NCBI RefSeq assembly: GCF_934560975.1
Contig: NZ_CAKTFO010000001.1
Location: 62,001 to 126,000 of the forward strand
DNA: 64,000 bases
Origin: an uncultured Sphingomonas sp.
GTDB lineage: Bacteria; Pseudomonadota; Alphaproteobacteria; Sphingomonadales; Sphingomonadaceae
Direction of reading: 5' to 3'
Below, piece by piece: positions 24,207-32,501 of the stretch (position 1 is the first letter of the stretch; the number at the start of each line of letters is the position of its first letter). The position numbers and the translations under genes are program-made. Below the pieces are notes generated by a model. That model was given only the letters and a program-made list of their open reading frames with translations, was not told where the DNA came from and did not search any database.

Positions 24207-26406
24207 CGCCGCGCCTTTCCACGTCGGACGGTTCCAGGCAACCGGCGCGATAATGCTCCACCGTCAGGCGCCCGCCCGCCAGCGCGTCGCCATTGCGACA
24301 GCGGATGGTCAGTCCGGCGGCCCCGGCCAGGCTGGCCGCGTCGATGCTGAGCGAGAAGCCGTAGCGCCCGTTGCCGATCCCCGCCTGCGCCAGGTCGGGA
24401 CGCGCCAGTGATGCCTCGGCCGAGGCGATCGGGCGATCGTCCCCCACCGCCTCGACCACCGGCGAGGCCCCGGGCCAATCCGGCGCCTGCGCCCAGCCGC
24501 TGACCGTCACCACGGCCTCGCTGGTCATGCGGAGACCGTCCGCGGTCCGTTCGGCGACCATTACCGCATCGACATGGCCGTGCGTGCGGACGGGCGCGTC
24601 GGGCGCATCCTGTGCATGGCCGGGCGGGACGGGCGCAAGCGGAGCCAGCTTGCGCCGCTCGATCCGGCCGGATTGGTGGAGGGCGGCGACGGCCAGGCCG
24701 AGCAGGCTGATCCCCTCCAGATAATCGAACCGCCGCTCGCGCAGCAAAGCCAGCAAGCGGGGCCGGTCCACATCGTCCCACAGGGGAATGTCGATGCCGC
24801 CGAACAGCGCGCTCAGCGCCTGCCGTACCGCCGGATTGCGGTTGATCGACCATTGCCAGCTGCCGAACAGCGGTGCCCCGGCGCGGGTCAACAAGGGGTC
24901 CGGGCGCGGTGCATCGGCAAGTGCGGCGTGCCACGTCTGGTGGGCGAAGGGAATCGCGAGCAGGCCCGGCGCGCAGCGTTCAACGATGCGGAAATGCGCC
25001 AATTCCATCCGCCTCTCGTCCGGCGTCATCGCGAAGGCGAGTTGCCGCAGCGCCGGTACCCCCAGCGGCAGCACCGGCTGGCGCTCGAACGACTTGATGC
25101 CGCGTATTCCGCCCAGCCAGTTGGGGATGCGATTGCGCCAGTAGAACAGGTCGGGCAGGTCGCCCTCCCGCGCGCCGGCGGCCCGGTGCGCGTCCATCTG
25201 CGTGTGGAGAATGTCGCTCAGGCGCGTGCGGGCCGTTTCGCGCAGCAGGTCCAGCGGGTCGAACGGCCCCTGCAACCGCACCATCGCCACGGGGTCGAGT
25301 GGCCCATCCACCGGCCGCCTGGCATAGGCCTTGAGCAACTCACCGAAATGCCCGCTGATGAGGCTGTCGCGGCCGGGATGGAGCCCGGCGATATTGTCCC
25401 ACCCCCCCATGCCGCCATCGGCCTGGTAAGCGATCGTCCCCAGCACCCGCAGAAAGGCGGCGGCGTCGAGGTCGGCCGGCATGTCCGACCCGAGCGGCGG
25501 CTCGCGCCGGTGGGGCAGGCCTGCCGCCGCCGCGATACGCTGTCCGGCCACCACGTCCGGATGATCGGGATAGCCGCGCGTGAACAGGGTCAGGCGATCG
25601 CCCAGGCCCGCCGCCAAAGCGAGCGCCAACACCACCCGGCTGTCCTTGCCGCCGGTAATCGGCAGGTCCACCGGCCCGTCCCCGGTAGCTATGCGAATGG
25701 CCGCCTTGGCCTGCGCGATGCCATGATCCAGCAATGCCGGATCGAAGCCCCGCCGTGGGGGCAGGAGGGGGGAACTGGCCGCCTCGCAGCCTGCGGCCCG
25801 GTCGGGGATCAGGGTCAGCCGCCGCCCCTGACGCAATTGGGTGACGCCGGCCCAGCCGGTCGCCTCGCCCGCGCGATAGCCCATGGCCGTCAGCCACAAG
25901 GCCGCCTCGCGCCCCGGCTCCTCCCTTGCGGCCAGGATCGCGACAAAAGCGGCGCGGTTCGCCGCCACCAGCCGGCCATCTTCGTCCCGGAACACTTGGT
26001 GCAGGCCGGCGGGATCACCGAACAGCTCGACCGTGCCGCAGCGATGGATCCGGGCGATCGCATATTCGCCCGCAATATCGTTGGGCAGCGTCGCGCCCGG
26101 CCTGTCCAGCAAGGCTGCGATCGCCCGCGCGTCCAGCAACGTCCCGCGTTCGCCGTTCGCGCGCCAGATCAGGCCATGGATGACGCACGCCTGCTCGGCC
26201 GTGCACCACACCTGCGCCTCGGCCGAATAGAAGTGACTTGCGGTGGCGAAGGTCGACAGCTGCCAGCTGCCTCGCGCCGTGACGATGGCGAGTTGCCGCC
26301 GTCGTTCCGCAACCACATGCGCGGCCTCGGTCAGGCGCGCGTGCAGCCCGGCCGATGGGTGTGCGGGCGACGCCGCATCGTCATGCCACAGGGCGAACAG
26401 AGCCAT
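24187..26406 (-). CDS. Asparagine-synthase-family protein with extra C-terminal module
   Basis: This is a 739-residue protein. Residues 1-205 resemble the class II glutamine amidotransferase fold but begin MALFALW, so the catalytic Cys2 of true AsnB is absent. The ATP-pyrophosphatase domain (~220-560) has TGGKDS (251-256) in place of the usual SGGxDS. The last ~100 residues form a separate module (VSGWAQAPDWPG; RPDLAQAG; RYGFSLSIDA) of a type seen on bacterial glycosyltransferases. Such proteins may amidate a uronic acid or other carboxylate using free ammonia. It starts 41 bp after kdsA. Confidence 0.8.
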   Translation of the reverse strand: MALFALWHDDAASPAHPSAGLHARLTEAAHVVAERRRQLAIVTARGSWQLSTFATASHFYSAEAQVWCTAEQACVIHGLIWRANGERGTLLDARAIAALLDRPGATLPNDIAGEYAIARIHRCGTVELFGDPAGLHQVFRDEDGRLVAANRAAFVAILAAREEPGREAALWLTAMGYRAGEATGWAGVTQLRQGRRLTLIPDRAAGCEAASSPLLPPRRGFDPALLDHGIAQAKAAIRIATGDGPVDLPITGGKDSRVVLALALAAGLGDRLTLFTRGYPDHPDVVAGQRIAAAAGLPHRREPPLGSDMPADLDAAAFLRVLGTIAYQADGGMGGWDNIAGLHPGRDSLISGHFGELLKAYARRPVDGPLDPVAMVRLQGPFDPLDLLRETARTRLSDILHTQMDAHRAAGAREGDLPDLFYWRNRIPNWLGGIRGIKSFERQPVLPLGVPALRQLAFAMTPDERRMELAHFRIVERCAPGLLAIPFAHQTWHAALADAPRPDPLLTRAGAPLFGSWQWSINRNPAVRQALSALFGGIDIPLWDDVDRPRLLALLRERRFDYLEGISLLGLAVAALHQSGRIERRKLAPLAPVPPGHAQDAPDAPVRTHGHVDAVMVAERTADGLRMTSEAVVTVSGWAQAPDWPGASPVVEAVGDDRPIASAEASLARPDLAQAGIGNGRYGFSLSIDAASLAGAAGLTIRCRNGDALAGGRLTVEHYRAGCLEPSDVERRGDAPDAL

Positions 26407-26447
26407 GCGCGCTGCTTAGCGAGCCGGGCCGGGCGCGGCGAGCGGTC

Positions 26448-27302
26448 TTACTCGAAGCCGTTGCGGCTCTTCACCAGCGTGTCGATCTCCAGCAACCCGC
26501 CGACCAGCCGCTCCAGCCGGTCGAGCGGCCAGGCGTTGGGCCCGTCCGACATCGCGTTGGCGGGGTCGGGATGGGTTTCCATGAACAGGCCGGAAATGCC
26601 GACCGCCACGGCGGCGCGCGCCAGCACCGGCACGAATTCGCGCTGCCCGCCCGAACTGGTGCCCTGTCCGCCTGGCAACTGCACCGAGTGAGTCGCGTCG
26701 AACACCACCGGGCATCCCGTCTCGCGCATGACGGCGAGGCCGCGCATGTCGGAGACGAGATTGTTGTAACCGAACGACACGCCCCGGTCCGCCACCAGAA
26801 AGGCAGGGCCGGCAATGCCCGCCTCGGCGGCGGCGGCGAAGGCCTTGTCGGTGACATTCTTCATGTCACCGGGCGCCATGAACTGGCCCTTCTTGATGTT
26901 GACCGGCTTGCCCGACGTGGCGACCGCCTCGATCAGGTCGGTCTGGCGCGCCAGGAATGCCGGCGTCTGCAGCACGTCCACCACCGCCGCCACGGGTGCG
27001 ACCTGCGGCACGTCATGGACGTCGGTCAGCACCGGCAGGCCGGTTTCGGCGCGTACCTTGGCCAGGATGCGCAGGCCTTCTTCCATCCCTGGCCCGCGAA
27101 ACGACTTGCCGGAGCTGCGGTTCGCCTTGTCGAACGAGCTCTTGTAGATCAGGAACAGTCCGAGCCGATCGGCAATGCCGCGCAGCGTCTCCGCCACCGA
27201 CAGCGCCATTGCTTCGGATTCGATCACGCACGGGCCGGCGATCAGGAACAGGGGCTGGTCGGGGCCGACGGGCCGGCCGCAAAGCAGGGTCTGTCTGGGC
27301 AT
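26448..27302 (-). CDS. kdsA: 3-deoxy-8-phosphooctulonate synthase
   Basis: This 284-residue protein has the KdsA signatures IAGPCVIES, YKSSFDKANRSS and FDATHSVQLPGG. It condenses arabinose 5-phosphate with phosphoenolpyruvate to make Kdo-8-phosphate in the cytoplasm. It follows kdsB after 4 bases and precedes the asparagine-synthase-like gene, tying Kdo supply to the glycan operon. Length and motifs are full and intact. Confidence 0.96.
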   Translation of the reverse strand: MPRQTLLCGRPVGPDQPLFLIAGPCVIESEAMALSVAETLRGIADRLGLFLIYKSSFDKANRSSGKSFRGPGMEEGLRILAKVRAETGLPVLTDVHDVPQVAPVAAVVDVLQTPAFLARQTDLIEAVATSGKPVNIKKGQFMAPGDMKNVTDKAFAAAAEAGIAGPAFLVADRGVSFGYNNLVSDMRGLAVMRETGCPVVFDATHSVQLPGGQGTSSGGQREFVPVLARAAVAVGISGLFMETHPDPANAMSDGPNAWPLDRLERLVGGLLEIDTLVKSRNGFE

Positions 27303-27306
27303 GTGA

Positions 27307-28101
27307 TCAGTTCACGCCGCGACGCGCCAAGGCCGCCTCGATCGGCGCAACATCCTCCGGATTGTTGAGTTCCCACAGGTCATAGTCGGGCGCGGGCACC
27401 TCGACCAGCCGTACCGGTATCCCATGTTCCAGGAAGCGCAGCTGCTCCAGCCCCTCCAGCGTCTCCAACCGGCCTACATGCATGTCGCCATAGGCGTCCA
27501 GCGCCGCGCGGCGATAGGCATAGACACCGACATGCAGGAACACCGGCGCGTCGGCATGGCCGATCTTGTCGGCGGGTACGTGCGGGATCACCGCCTTGGA
27601 GAAATACAGCGCGTCCCCGTTGCGCGCGACCACGGCGGTGGTGCCGCCGACCCGCCCGGCCTGCTGGTCGGCCAGCAGGCGGCGGTGGATGTCGGGGGTG
27701 GCGCGCAAGGCGGGGGTCGCGACCTGGATCGATGGATCGGCCTGCATCGCGGTCACCAGATCGGCCACATAATAAGCGGGTGTCAGCGGTGCGTCCCCCT
27801 GGAGGTTGACGATGATGTCGCAGTCATCGATCCCGCCGACCGCCGCGCAGCGTTCGGTGCCGTTGCGGCATTCGGACGGCGTCATTTCCACCTCTCCGCC
27901 GAACGCGCGCACGGCATCGGCGATGCGCGGATCGTCGGTGGCGACCACCACCCGATCGATGCCCTCCACGGCGACGGCGGCTTCCCAACTGCGCTGGATC
28001 AGGGATTTGGACGTTCCGTCCGGCCCCTTGAGCGGGACCAGCGGCTTACCGGGATAGCGGGTGGACGCGTAGCGGGCGGGAACGACGATCGCCGTCCTCA
28101 T
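27307..28101 (-). CDS. kdsB: CMP-Kdo synthetase (3-deoxy-manno-octulosonate cytidylyltransferase)
   Basis: This 264-residue protein has the nucleotide-binding start ARYASTRYPGKPL, DRVVVATDD and the metal-site motif VNLQGDAP. It activates Kdo with CTP to CMP-Kdo, the donor for lipid A or for the poly-Kdo linker of ABC-exported capsules (where the paralog is called KpsU). ATG overlaps the kdsD stop as ATGA, so the two are coupled. Confidence 0.95.
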   Translation of the reverse strand: MRTAIVVPARYASTRYPGKPLVPLKGPDGTSKSLIQRSWEAAVAVEGIDRVVVATDDPRIADAVRAFGGEVEMTPSECRNGTERCAAVGGIDDCDIIVNLQGDAPLTPAYYVADLVTAMQADPSIQVATPALRATPDIHRRLLADQQAGRVGGTTAVVARNGDALYFSKAVIPHVPADKIGHADAPVFLHVGVYAYRRAALDAYGDMHVGRLETLEGLEQLRFLEHGIPVRLVEVPAPDYDLWELNNPEDVAPIEAALARRGVN

Positions 28102-29123
28102 GCAAGGCCCAGCCGCAGGAAATCATGCACATGCACCAGGCCCACGGGATAGCGGGCATGGGGATCCTCCACCGCGAACATGGCGGTGATCTTGTGCTGG
28201 TTCAGGATTTCCAGCGCATCCTCGACCAGGCAGCCGGGCGCCACCCACACCGGGTCGCACGTCATCACGTCGGCCGCGATCGTGTCCATCAATCCGTCCA
28301 GGTGGCGGCGAAGGTCGCCGTCCGTGATCACGCCGATCAGCGCGCCATCGGCATCCACCACGCCCGCAATGCCGAAGCTGCGCGCGGTCATGGTGACGAT
28401 CACGTCGCGCATCAGCGTGTCGGCCGCCACCAGCGGCATCGACGTGCCGCGATGCATGATCGCGGCGACCCGCATCAGGCGCCGGCCGATCGTGCCGCCG
28501 GGGTGCAATTCCTCGAAGCCCGCGCGCGACACGCCGCGCGCGCGCATTGCCGTCATCGCCAGCGCATCGCCCAGCGCCATCATCATCGCGGTGGAGGTGG
28601 TCGGCGCCAAATTGGCGGGGCAGGCTTCGTCCACCGCCGGCAGCACCAGCTTCACGTCGGCGTGGCGCATCACCAGGCAATCCTCCCGCCCGGCCACGCC
28701 GATCACGGGCAGGTTCAGGCGGCAGGCATGGGCCAGGATCGGCTGCAATTCGGCGGTCTGTCCGGAATTGGACAGCACCATCAGCCCGTCGCCCGCCATC
28801 AGCATGCCCAGGTCGCCATGCGCCGCCTCGGCCGGGTGGACGTAGATGGACGGCGTGCCGGTGGAAGCAAGCGTCGCCGCGACCTTGCGCGCGATATGCC
28901 CGGACTTGCCGATGCCGGTCATGATCACCCGGCCGCGCAGCGCCAGGATGGTGGCGACCGCGTCCGCAAACGTCTGGCCCAGCGCGCCGGCGAGCACCTG
29001 CAACGACGCGGCCTCGGCGGTGATCACCTCCCGCCCGACTGCCATGATGTCGGCTGCATCCGGTGTTACCGGCTGGCGCGAAAGTTCCGCTGCCCCCATT
29101 TTCGTCCCTGTCTTGATTGTCAT
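28098..29123 (-). CDS. kdsD: Arabinose-5-phosphate isomerase (KdsD/KpsF), SIS + CBS
   Basis: This 341-residue protein has a SIS domain (GIGKSGHIARKVAATLASTG, HPAEAAHGDLGM, LSNSGQTAE) and two C-terminal CBS domains (MHRGTSMPLV..., VMTCDPVWVAPG). It converts ribulose 5-phosphate to arabinose 5-phosphate, the first step toward Kdo. ATG 29123 is used over GTG 29126; an internal ATG at 29099 with AGGGA upstream is another candidate. It is the first gene of the minus-strand run. Group 2 capsule loci carry the same enzyme as KpsF. Confidence 0.94.
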   Translation of the reverse strand: MTIKTGTKMGAAELSRQPVTPDAADIMAVGREVITAEAASLQVLAGALGQTFADAVATILALRGRVIMTGIGKSGHIARKVAATLASTGTPSIYVHPAEAAHGDLGMLMAGDGLMVLSNSGQTAELQPILAHACRLNLPVIGVAGREDCLVMRHADVKLVLPAVDEACPANLAPTTSTAMMMALGDALAMTAMRARGVSRAGFEELHPGGTIGRRLMRVAAIMHRGTSMPLVAADTLMRDVIVTMTARSFGIAGVVDADGALIGVITDGDLRRHLDGLMDTIAADVMTCDPVWVAPGCLVEDALEILNQHKITAMFAVEDPHARYPVGLVHVHDFLRLGLA

Positions 29124-29225
29124 CACATGCGATCTCTGCCGCTCAAGCGGTGATCAATGCTTCAATCGCCAATAGGTTCATCGCCCTATCACATTTTTGT
29201 GCTGTGATGCGCCGGACCGCCGCGA

Positions 29226-30836
29226 TCAGGTCACCAGTCGCCGCAATGTAGCGATGTGATCCGCCTCCGCCGCGGGCTTGTCCCGGCGGATGCGGGCGAT
29301 GCGCGGGAAGCGCATGGCGACGCCCGATTTGTGTCGGCTGGACGCATGGATCGAATCAAAGGCGATTTCCAGCACCAGGCTCTTTTCCACCTCGCGCACC
29401 GGGCCGAACCGCTGCACGGTGCGGGTGCGCACGAATTTGTCGATCCAGCGCAACTCCTCGTCGGTGATGCCGGAATAGGCCTTGCCGACCGGCAGCAACT
29501 CGCCCCCTTCTTCCGGAGGTGCGGTCCAACAGCCGAACGTATAGTCGGAATAATAGCTGGATCGCCGGCCATGCCCGCGCTGCGCATACATCACCACGCA
29601 GTCGGCGGTGAGCGGATCGCGCTTCCATTTGTACCAGAGGCCGGTGCGCCGCCCAGTGACATAGGGGCTGTCGCGCCGCTTCAGCATCATGCCCTCGATC
29701 GCGGCATCGCGCGCGCCCGCGCGTATCTCCTCCAGCGCGTCGAAGTCGGCAGCCTCGATCACAGCCGACAGGTCGAACCGCTCCGGGTCGAGCCGCGCCA
29801 CGAACGCCTCCAGCCGCCCGCGCCGTTCCGCCCAGCCGAGCGGCCGCAGGTCCTCCGCGCCGTCGAACAGTATGTCATACAGTCGGACGAACGCCGGATA
29901 GTCGGCCTGCATCCTGGCCGAGACGTTCTTGCGGCCGAGCCGCTGCTGGAGGGCGTTGAAGCTGGCCGCGCCCTCATGCTCGATCCCGCCGCCCTGCGTC
30001 TCGCCCTTGACCAGCAGCTCGCCGTCCAGCACGCCGTCCGTCTGGAACGCGGCCGCCACGTCGGGGAAGGTGGCGGTGATGTCGTCGCCCGCGCGGCTGT
30101 AGAGCCGGGTCTGGTCGCCGGTGCGGACCAATTGCACCCGGATCCCGTCCCATTTCCACTCGGCCGCATAATCGGCCAGGTCGACGCGCAGCTCCTCCAG
30201 CGGGTGGGCCAGCATGAACGGGCGGAACACCGGCACGTCGGCCGGCGTCGGCCGGGCACCCGTGCCCTCGCCCCACTGGAACAGGGGCAGGTACGGCGGG
30301 CGCAGGCCGTGCCACACCTCCTCCACCTGGTCGACGTCGAGGCCGAACGCCTGCGCCAGCGCCGTCTTGGCCAGTCGCGCCGACACGCCCACCCGCAACT
30401 CGCCCGTCGCCAGCTTCAGCAGGGCATAGCGGCCGGACGCATCCAGCTGGTCCAGCATCTCGGCCAACGCGCGCGGCGCATCGGCCCGCCCCAGCGTGGT
30501 CAACCGTTCGATCACCGCCGACAGCCGCAGCGCACCGCTGTCCACCTCCGCCGGGATGCCCGGCGGCTTGGGCCAGAGCAGCGCGGTCGTTTCCGCCAGG
30601 TCGCCCACGAAATCGCGGCTCATCCCGAACAATACGGGATCGACCCGTTCCTCGATCAGGCCGCGAATTGCGGCCGGCTTGACCCCCGGCAGGTCCAGCG
30701 TGCCCGTCAGCGCCGCCATCGCCCAGCCGCGATCGGGGTCGGGCGTCCCGCGCAGATAATCCTCGATCAGCTTCAGCTTGGCATTGCGTGACCGGGTGTA
30801 GACCAGCCGGTCGAGCAATTGGGAAAAGTCACGCAT
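29226..30836 (-). CDS. ATP-dependent DNA ligase, PP_1105 / cisplatin-damage-response type
   Basis: This 536-residue ligase has the adenylation motif KWDGIR, with the candidate AMP-accepting lysine at 228. The N-terminus MRDFSQLLDRLVYTRSRNAK and TPDPDRGWAMAALTG are typical of the PP_1105-type family. It seals nicks with ATP and is associated with DNA repair. The family usually lies in a cluster with a ligase-associated exonuclease, helicase and phosphoesterase; none is adjacent here. ATG 30836 is chosen over a longer frame whose first 90 residues are non-coding-like. Its neighbours are kdsD and a DUF1328 peptide. Confidence 0.9.
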   Translation of the reverse strand: MRDFSQLLDRLVYTRSRNAKLKLIEDYLRGTPDPDRGWAMAALTGTLDLPGVKPAAIRGLIEERVDPVLFGMSRDFVGDLAETTALLWPKPPGIPAEVDSGALRLSAVIERLTTLGRADAPRALAEMLDQLDASGRYALLKLATGELRVGVSARLAKTALAQAFGLDVDQVEEVWHGLRPPYLPLFQWGEGTGARPTPADVPVFRPFMLAHPLEELRVDLADYAAEWKWDGIRVQLVRTGDQTRLYSRAGDDITATFPDVAAAFQTDGVLDGELLVKGETQGGGIEHEGAASFNALQQRLGRKNVSARMQADYPAFVRLYDILFDGAEDLRPLGWAERRGRLEAFVARLDPERFDLSAVIEAADFDALEEIRAGARDAAIEGMMLKRRDSPYVTGRRTGLWYKWKRDPLTADCVVMYAQRGHGRRSSYYSDYTFGCWTAPPEEGGELLPVGKAYSGITDEELRWIDKFVRTRTVQRFGPVREVEKSLVLEIAFDSIHASSRHKSGVAMRFPRIARIRRDKPAAEADHIATLRRLVT

Positions 30837-30904
30837 GTGCCCGTAACGAAAAAGGGCGGCACATGGTGCCGCCCCCCTTGTCGCATCACGATGCCGTGGT
30901 CCGA

Positions 30905-31078
30905 TCAGGTGACCGCCCGTCCGGCGATCAGCGCCAGTATCAGGAAGATCACGAACAGGGCGACGGCGATAAAGAACAGAATCTTGGCGATGCCGACGAA
31001 CGCGCCGCCGATCCCGCCGAACCCCAGCGCGCCGAGCACCAGCCCGACCACCAGGAAGATAAGCGCCAGCTTGAGCAT
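30905..31078 (-). CDS. DUF1328 small membrane protein
   Basis: This 57-residue peptide begins MLKLALIFLVVGLVLGALGF and has two hydrophobic helices separated by a Gly-rich turn, as in the DUF1328/YtjA family of inner-membrane peptides. AAAGGAG lies ~10 bases before the ATG. The family is often stress-linked; a biochemical role is unknown. It lies between Dps and the DNA ligase on the same strand, consistent with a stress-response neighbourhood. Confidence 0.9.
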   Translation of the reverse strand: MLKLALIFLVVGLVLGALGFGGIGGAFVGIAKILFFIAVALFVIFLILALIAGRAVT

Positions 31079-31139
31079 GGAAATGGTCTCCTTTCGGATC
31101 GGTCAACCACGCGCAAGCCGACGCGTTCCGCCACGGGGT

Positions 31140-31640
31140 TTATGCCTTGCGGCTTGCCTCGAACAGGAACCAGGCGCGCTCCTCGGCCTGGTCGGTCCAT
31201 TCGTCGACGATGCCGCTGGTGGCATTGTCCTTGGCCTCTTCCGCAAGGTCCTTCACGCGGCGGAAGCTTTCCACCAGCTTCAGATTGTCGTCGCGCAGTT
31301 CGGCCAGCATCTGGCCGGCCTCGACGAACTCGGCATCGTTGTCGCTGATGGTCTGGCGACGGGCGATGTCGCCGATCGAACGCAGGGTGACGCCGCCGGT
31401 CTTGCGCACGCGCTCGGCAATGGCGTCGGTCACGCCCAGGATCTGCGCCGCCTGATCGTCGAGCAGCAGGTGATAGTCGCGAAAGTGCGGGCCGGACACG
31501 TGCCAGTGGAAATTCTTGGTCTTCAGGTACAGCGCATAGCAATCCGCCAGCGACGAATTGAGCGCGTCCGCGACGCTGGACACCGCATTGGACTGCAGGT
31601 CGGTCGGGGTCGCAAGCTTGGGTGCAGCCGTGTCTGCCAT
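31140..31640 (-). CDS. dps: Dps-family DNA-binding ferritin
   Basis: This 166-residue protein has the Dps ferroxidase signature NFHWHVSGPHFRDYHLLLDD (His, His, Asp ligands) and the following D/E positions. A lysine-bearing N-terminal tail (TAAPKLATPTD) may contact DNA. Dps dodecamers oxidise and store iron and protect DNA in starvation and peroxide stress. ATG 31640 has GGAGG about 11 bases upstream; a longer frame adds 17 unlikely residues. Confidence 0.93.
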   Translation of the reverse strand: MADTAAPKLATPTDLQSNAVSSVADALNSSLADCYALYLKTKNFHWHVSGPHFRDYHLLLDDQAAQILGVTDAIAERVRKTGGVTLRSIGDIARRQTISDNDAEFVEAGQMLAELRDDNLKLVESFRRVKDLAEEAKDNATSGIVDEWTDQAEERAWFLFEASRKA

Positions 31641-31752
31641 AAGGGTAGGCCTCCGCCTTTTGGGTTGGGAATCGGGGATCAAACCATTCATGGCCGAAAT
31701 GGTGGCATGGCGTCCGCCCGATAATCCCGATCACCCTGATCTGCCGGCTCGT

Positions 31753-32061
31753 TCAGGCGGCGTAACGAACGCCCACGCTGGCGAGCAGGGCAGGCGCGGT
31801 GTCCGGTGTACCCCGGCCACACCCGGCGGCCAGCGTCAGCGCATCCAGCCAGGCCGCCACCGGCGTGCGGCGACGATCGCGCTTCAACGCATCGGCCAGC
31901 CCGTCCGCCATCACCACCGCGGGCGTGAAGCCCTCCAGCATCGCCTCGCGCCGCAACCATGCGATGCGGGCACAGGCATCCTGCGTATCCAATTGGGGCA
32001 GGTCGCGTGCCAGTGCCGCCACCGCCTGCTGCAGATTCGCTTGCGCCGTGTTCAGCTCCAT
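31753..32061 (-). CDS. Hypothetical protein, 102 aa
   Basis: I do not recognise this protein. It is alanine-rich, mostly helical in character (LQQAVAALARDLPQLD; IAWLRREAMLEGF) and has no signal peptide or membrane segment. The ATG has GGAG and AGGA upstream, and codon use follows the GC-rich pattern of the genome, supporting a real gene. It sits between dps and rpmG, divergent from the latter. A shadow origin is possible but no better frame exists here. Confidence 0.6.
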   Translation of the reverse strand: MELNTAQANLQQAVAALARDLPQLDTQDACARIAWLRREAMLEGFTPAVVMADGLADALKRDRRRTPVAAWLDALTLAAGCGRGTPDTAPALLASVGVRYAA

Positions 32062-32190
32062 TGATCCTGTCTCCGACTCTATGAACGGTCCGGGAAGATG
32101 CTGCGGGGCCGATGCTTAGCCGCGGATTAAGACAGGGAGGTTGCACGGACGGCTTGACTCCGGCCTGTAGTGGCGGCAAAGCCCGCTGCG

Positions 32191-32218
32191 TGAGAGCGGC
32201 GGCGACGCCGCTTTATTT
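32191..32218 (+). terminator. Orphan intrinsic-terminator-like hairpin upstream of rpmG
   Basis: The stem AGCGGCG (32195-32201) pairs via GCGA with CGCCGCT (32206-32212), followed by a T-rich tract (TTATTTTTT). It points along the plus strand, yet no plus-strand gene precedes it: the nearest upstream gene is on the minus strand. It may end a small RNA, act as an attenuator for rpmG, or be a chance structure. Confidence 0.55.
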
Positions 32219-32266
32219 TTTGGCGTGCCGACCAGGCCGTCGTCCAGATAAGCAGGATTTCGGGTC

Positions 32267-32434
32267 ATGGCCAAGCCGACCACCGTCAAGATCAAGCTCG
32301 TCAGCTCGGCCGATACCGGCTTCTTCTACGTCACCAAGAAGAATCCCCGGAACCAGACCGAGAAGATGTCCTTCCGCAAGTACGATCCCGTCGTGCGCAA
32401 GCATGTCGATTTCAAGGAAGCCAAGATCAAGTAA
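32267..32434 (+). CDS. rpmG: 50S ribosomal protein L33
   Basis: This 55-residue basic protein begins MAKPTTVKIKLVSSADTGFF and has YVTKKNPRNQ and the C-terminal FKEAKIK typical of L33. It has no cysteines, so it is the zinc-independent form. AGGA precedes the ATG. It is a monocistronic gene flanked by hairpins on both sides. Confidence 0.97.
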   Translation: MAKPTTVKIKLVSSADTGFFYVTKKNPRNQTEKMSFRKYDPVVRKHVDFKEAKIK

Positions 32435-32478
32435 TCCGCCCCGGCGGATCGATCAAGGGGCCGGTCACGGCCACGAAG

Positions 32479-32501
32479 GGGCGGCTTCGGTCGCCCTTTT
32501 T
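32479..32501 (+). terminator. Rho-independent terminator of rpmG
   Basis: The stem GGGCGGC (32479-32485) and GTCGCCC (32490-32496), with one G-U pair, close a TTCG tetraloop; five T follow. It lies 45 bases after the L33 stop codon. Confidence 0.88.

Noticed and set aside
24574..26691. 705-codon plus-strand frame
   Set aside because: Antisense shadow of the Asn-synthase-like gene and kdsA.
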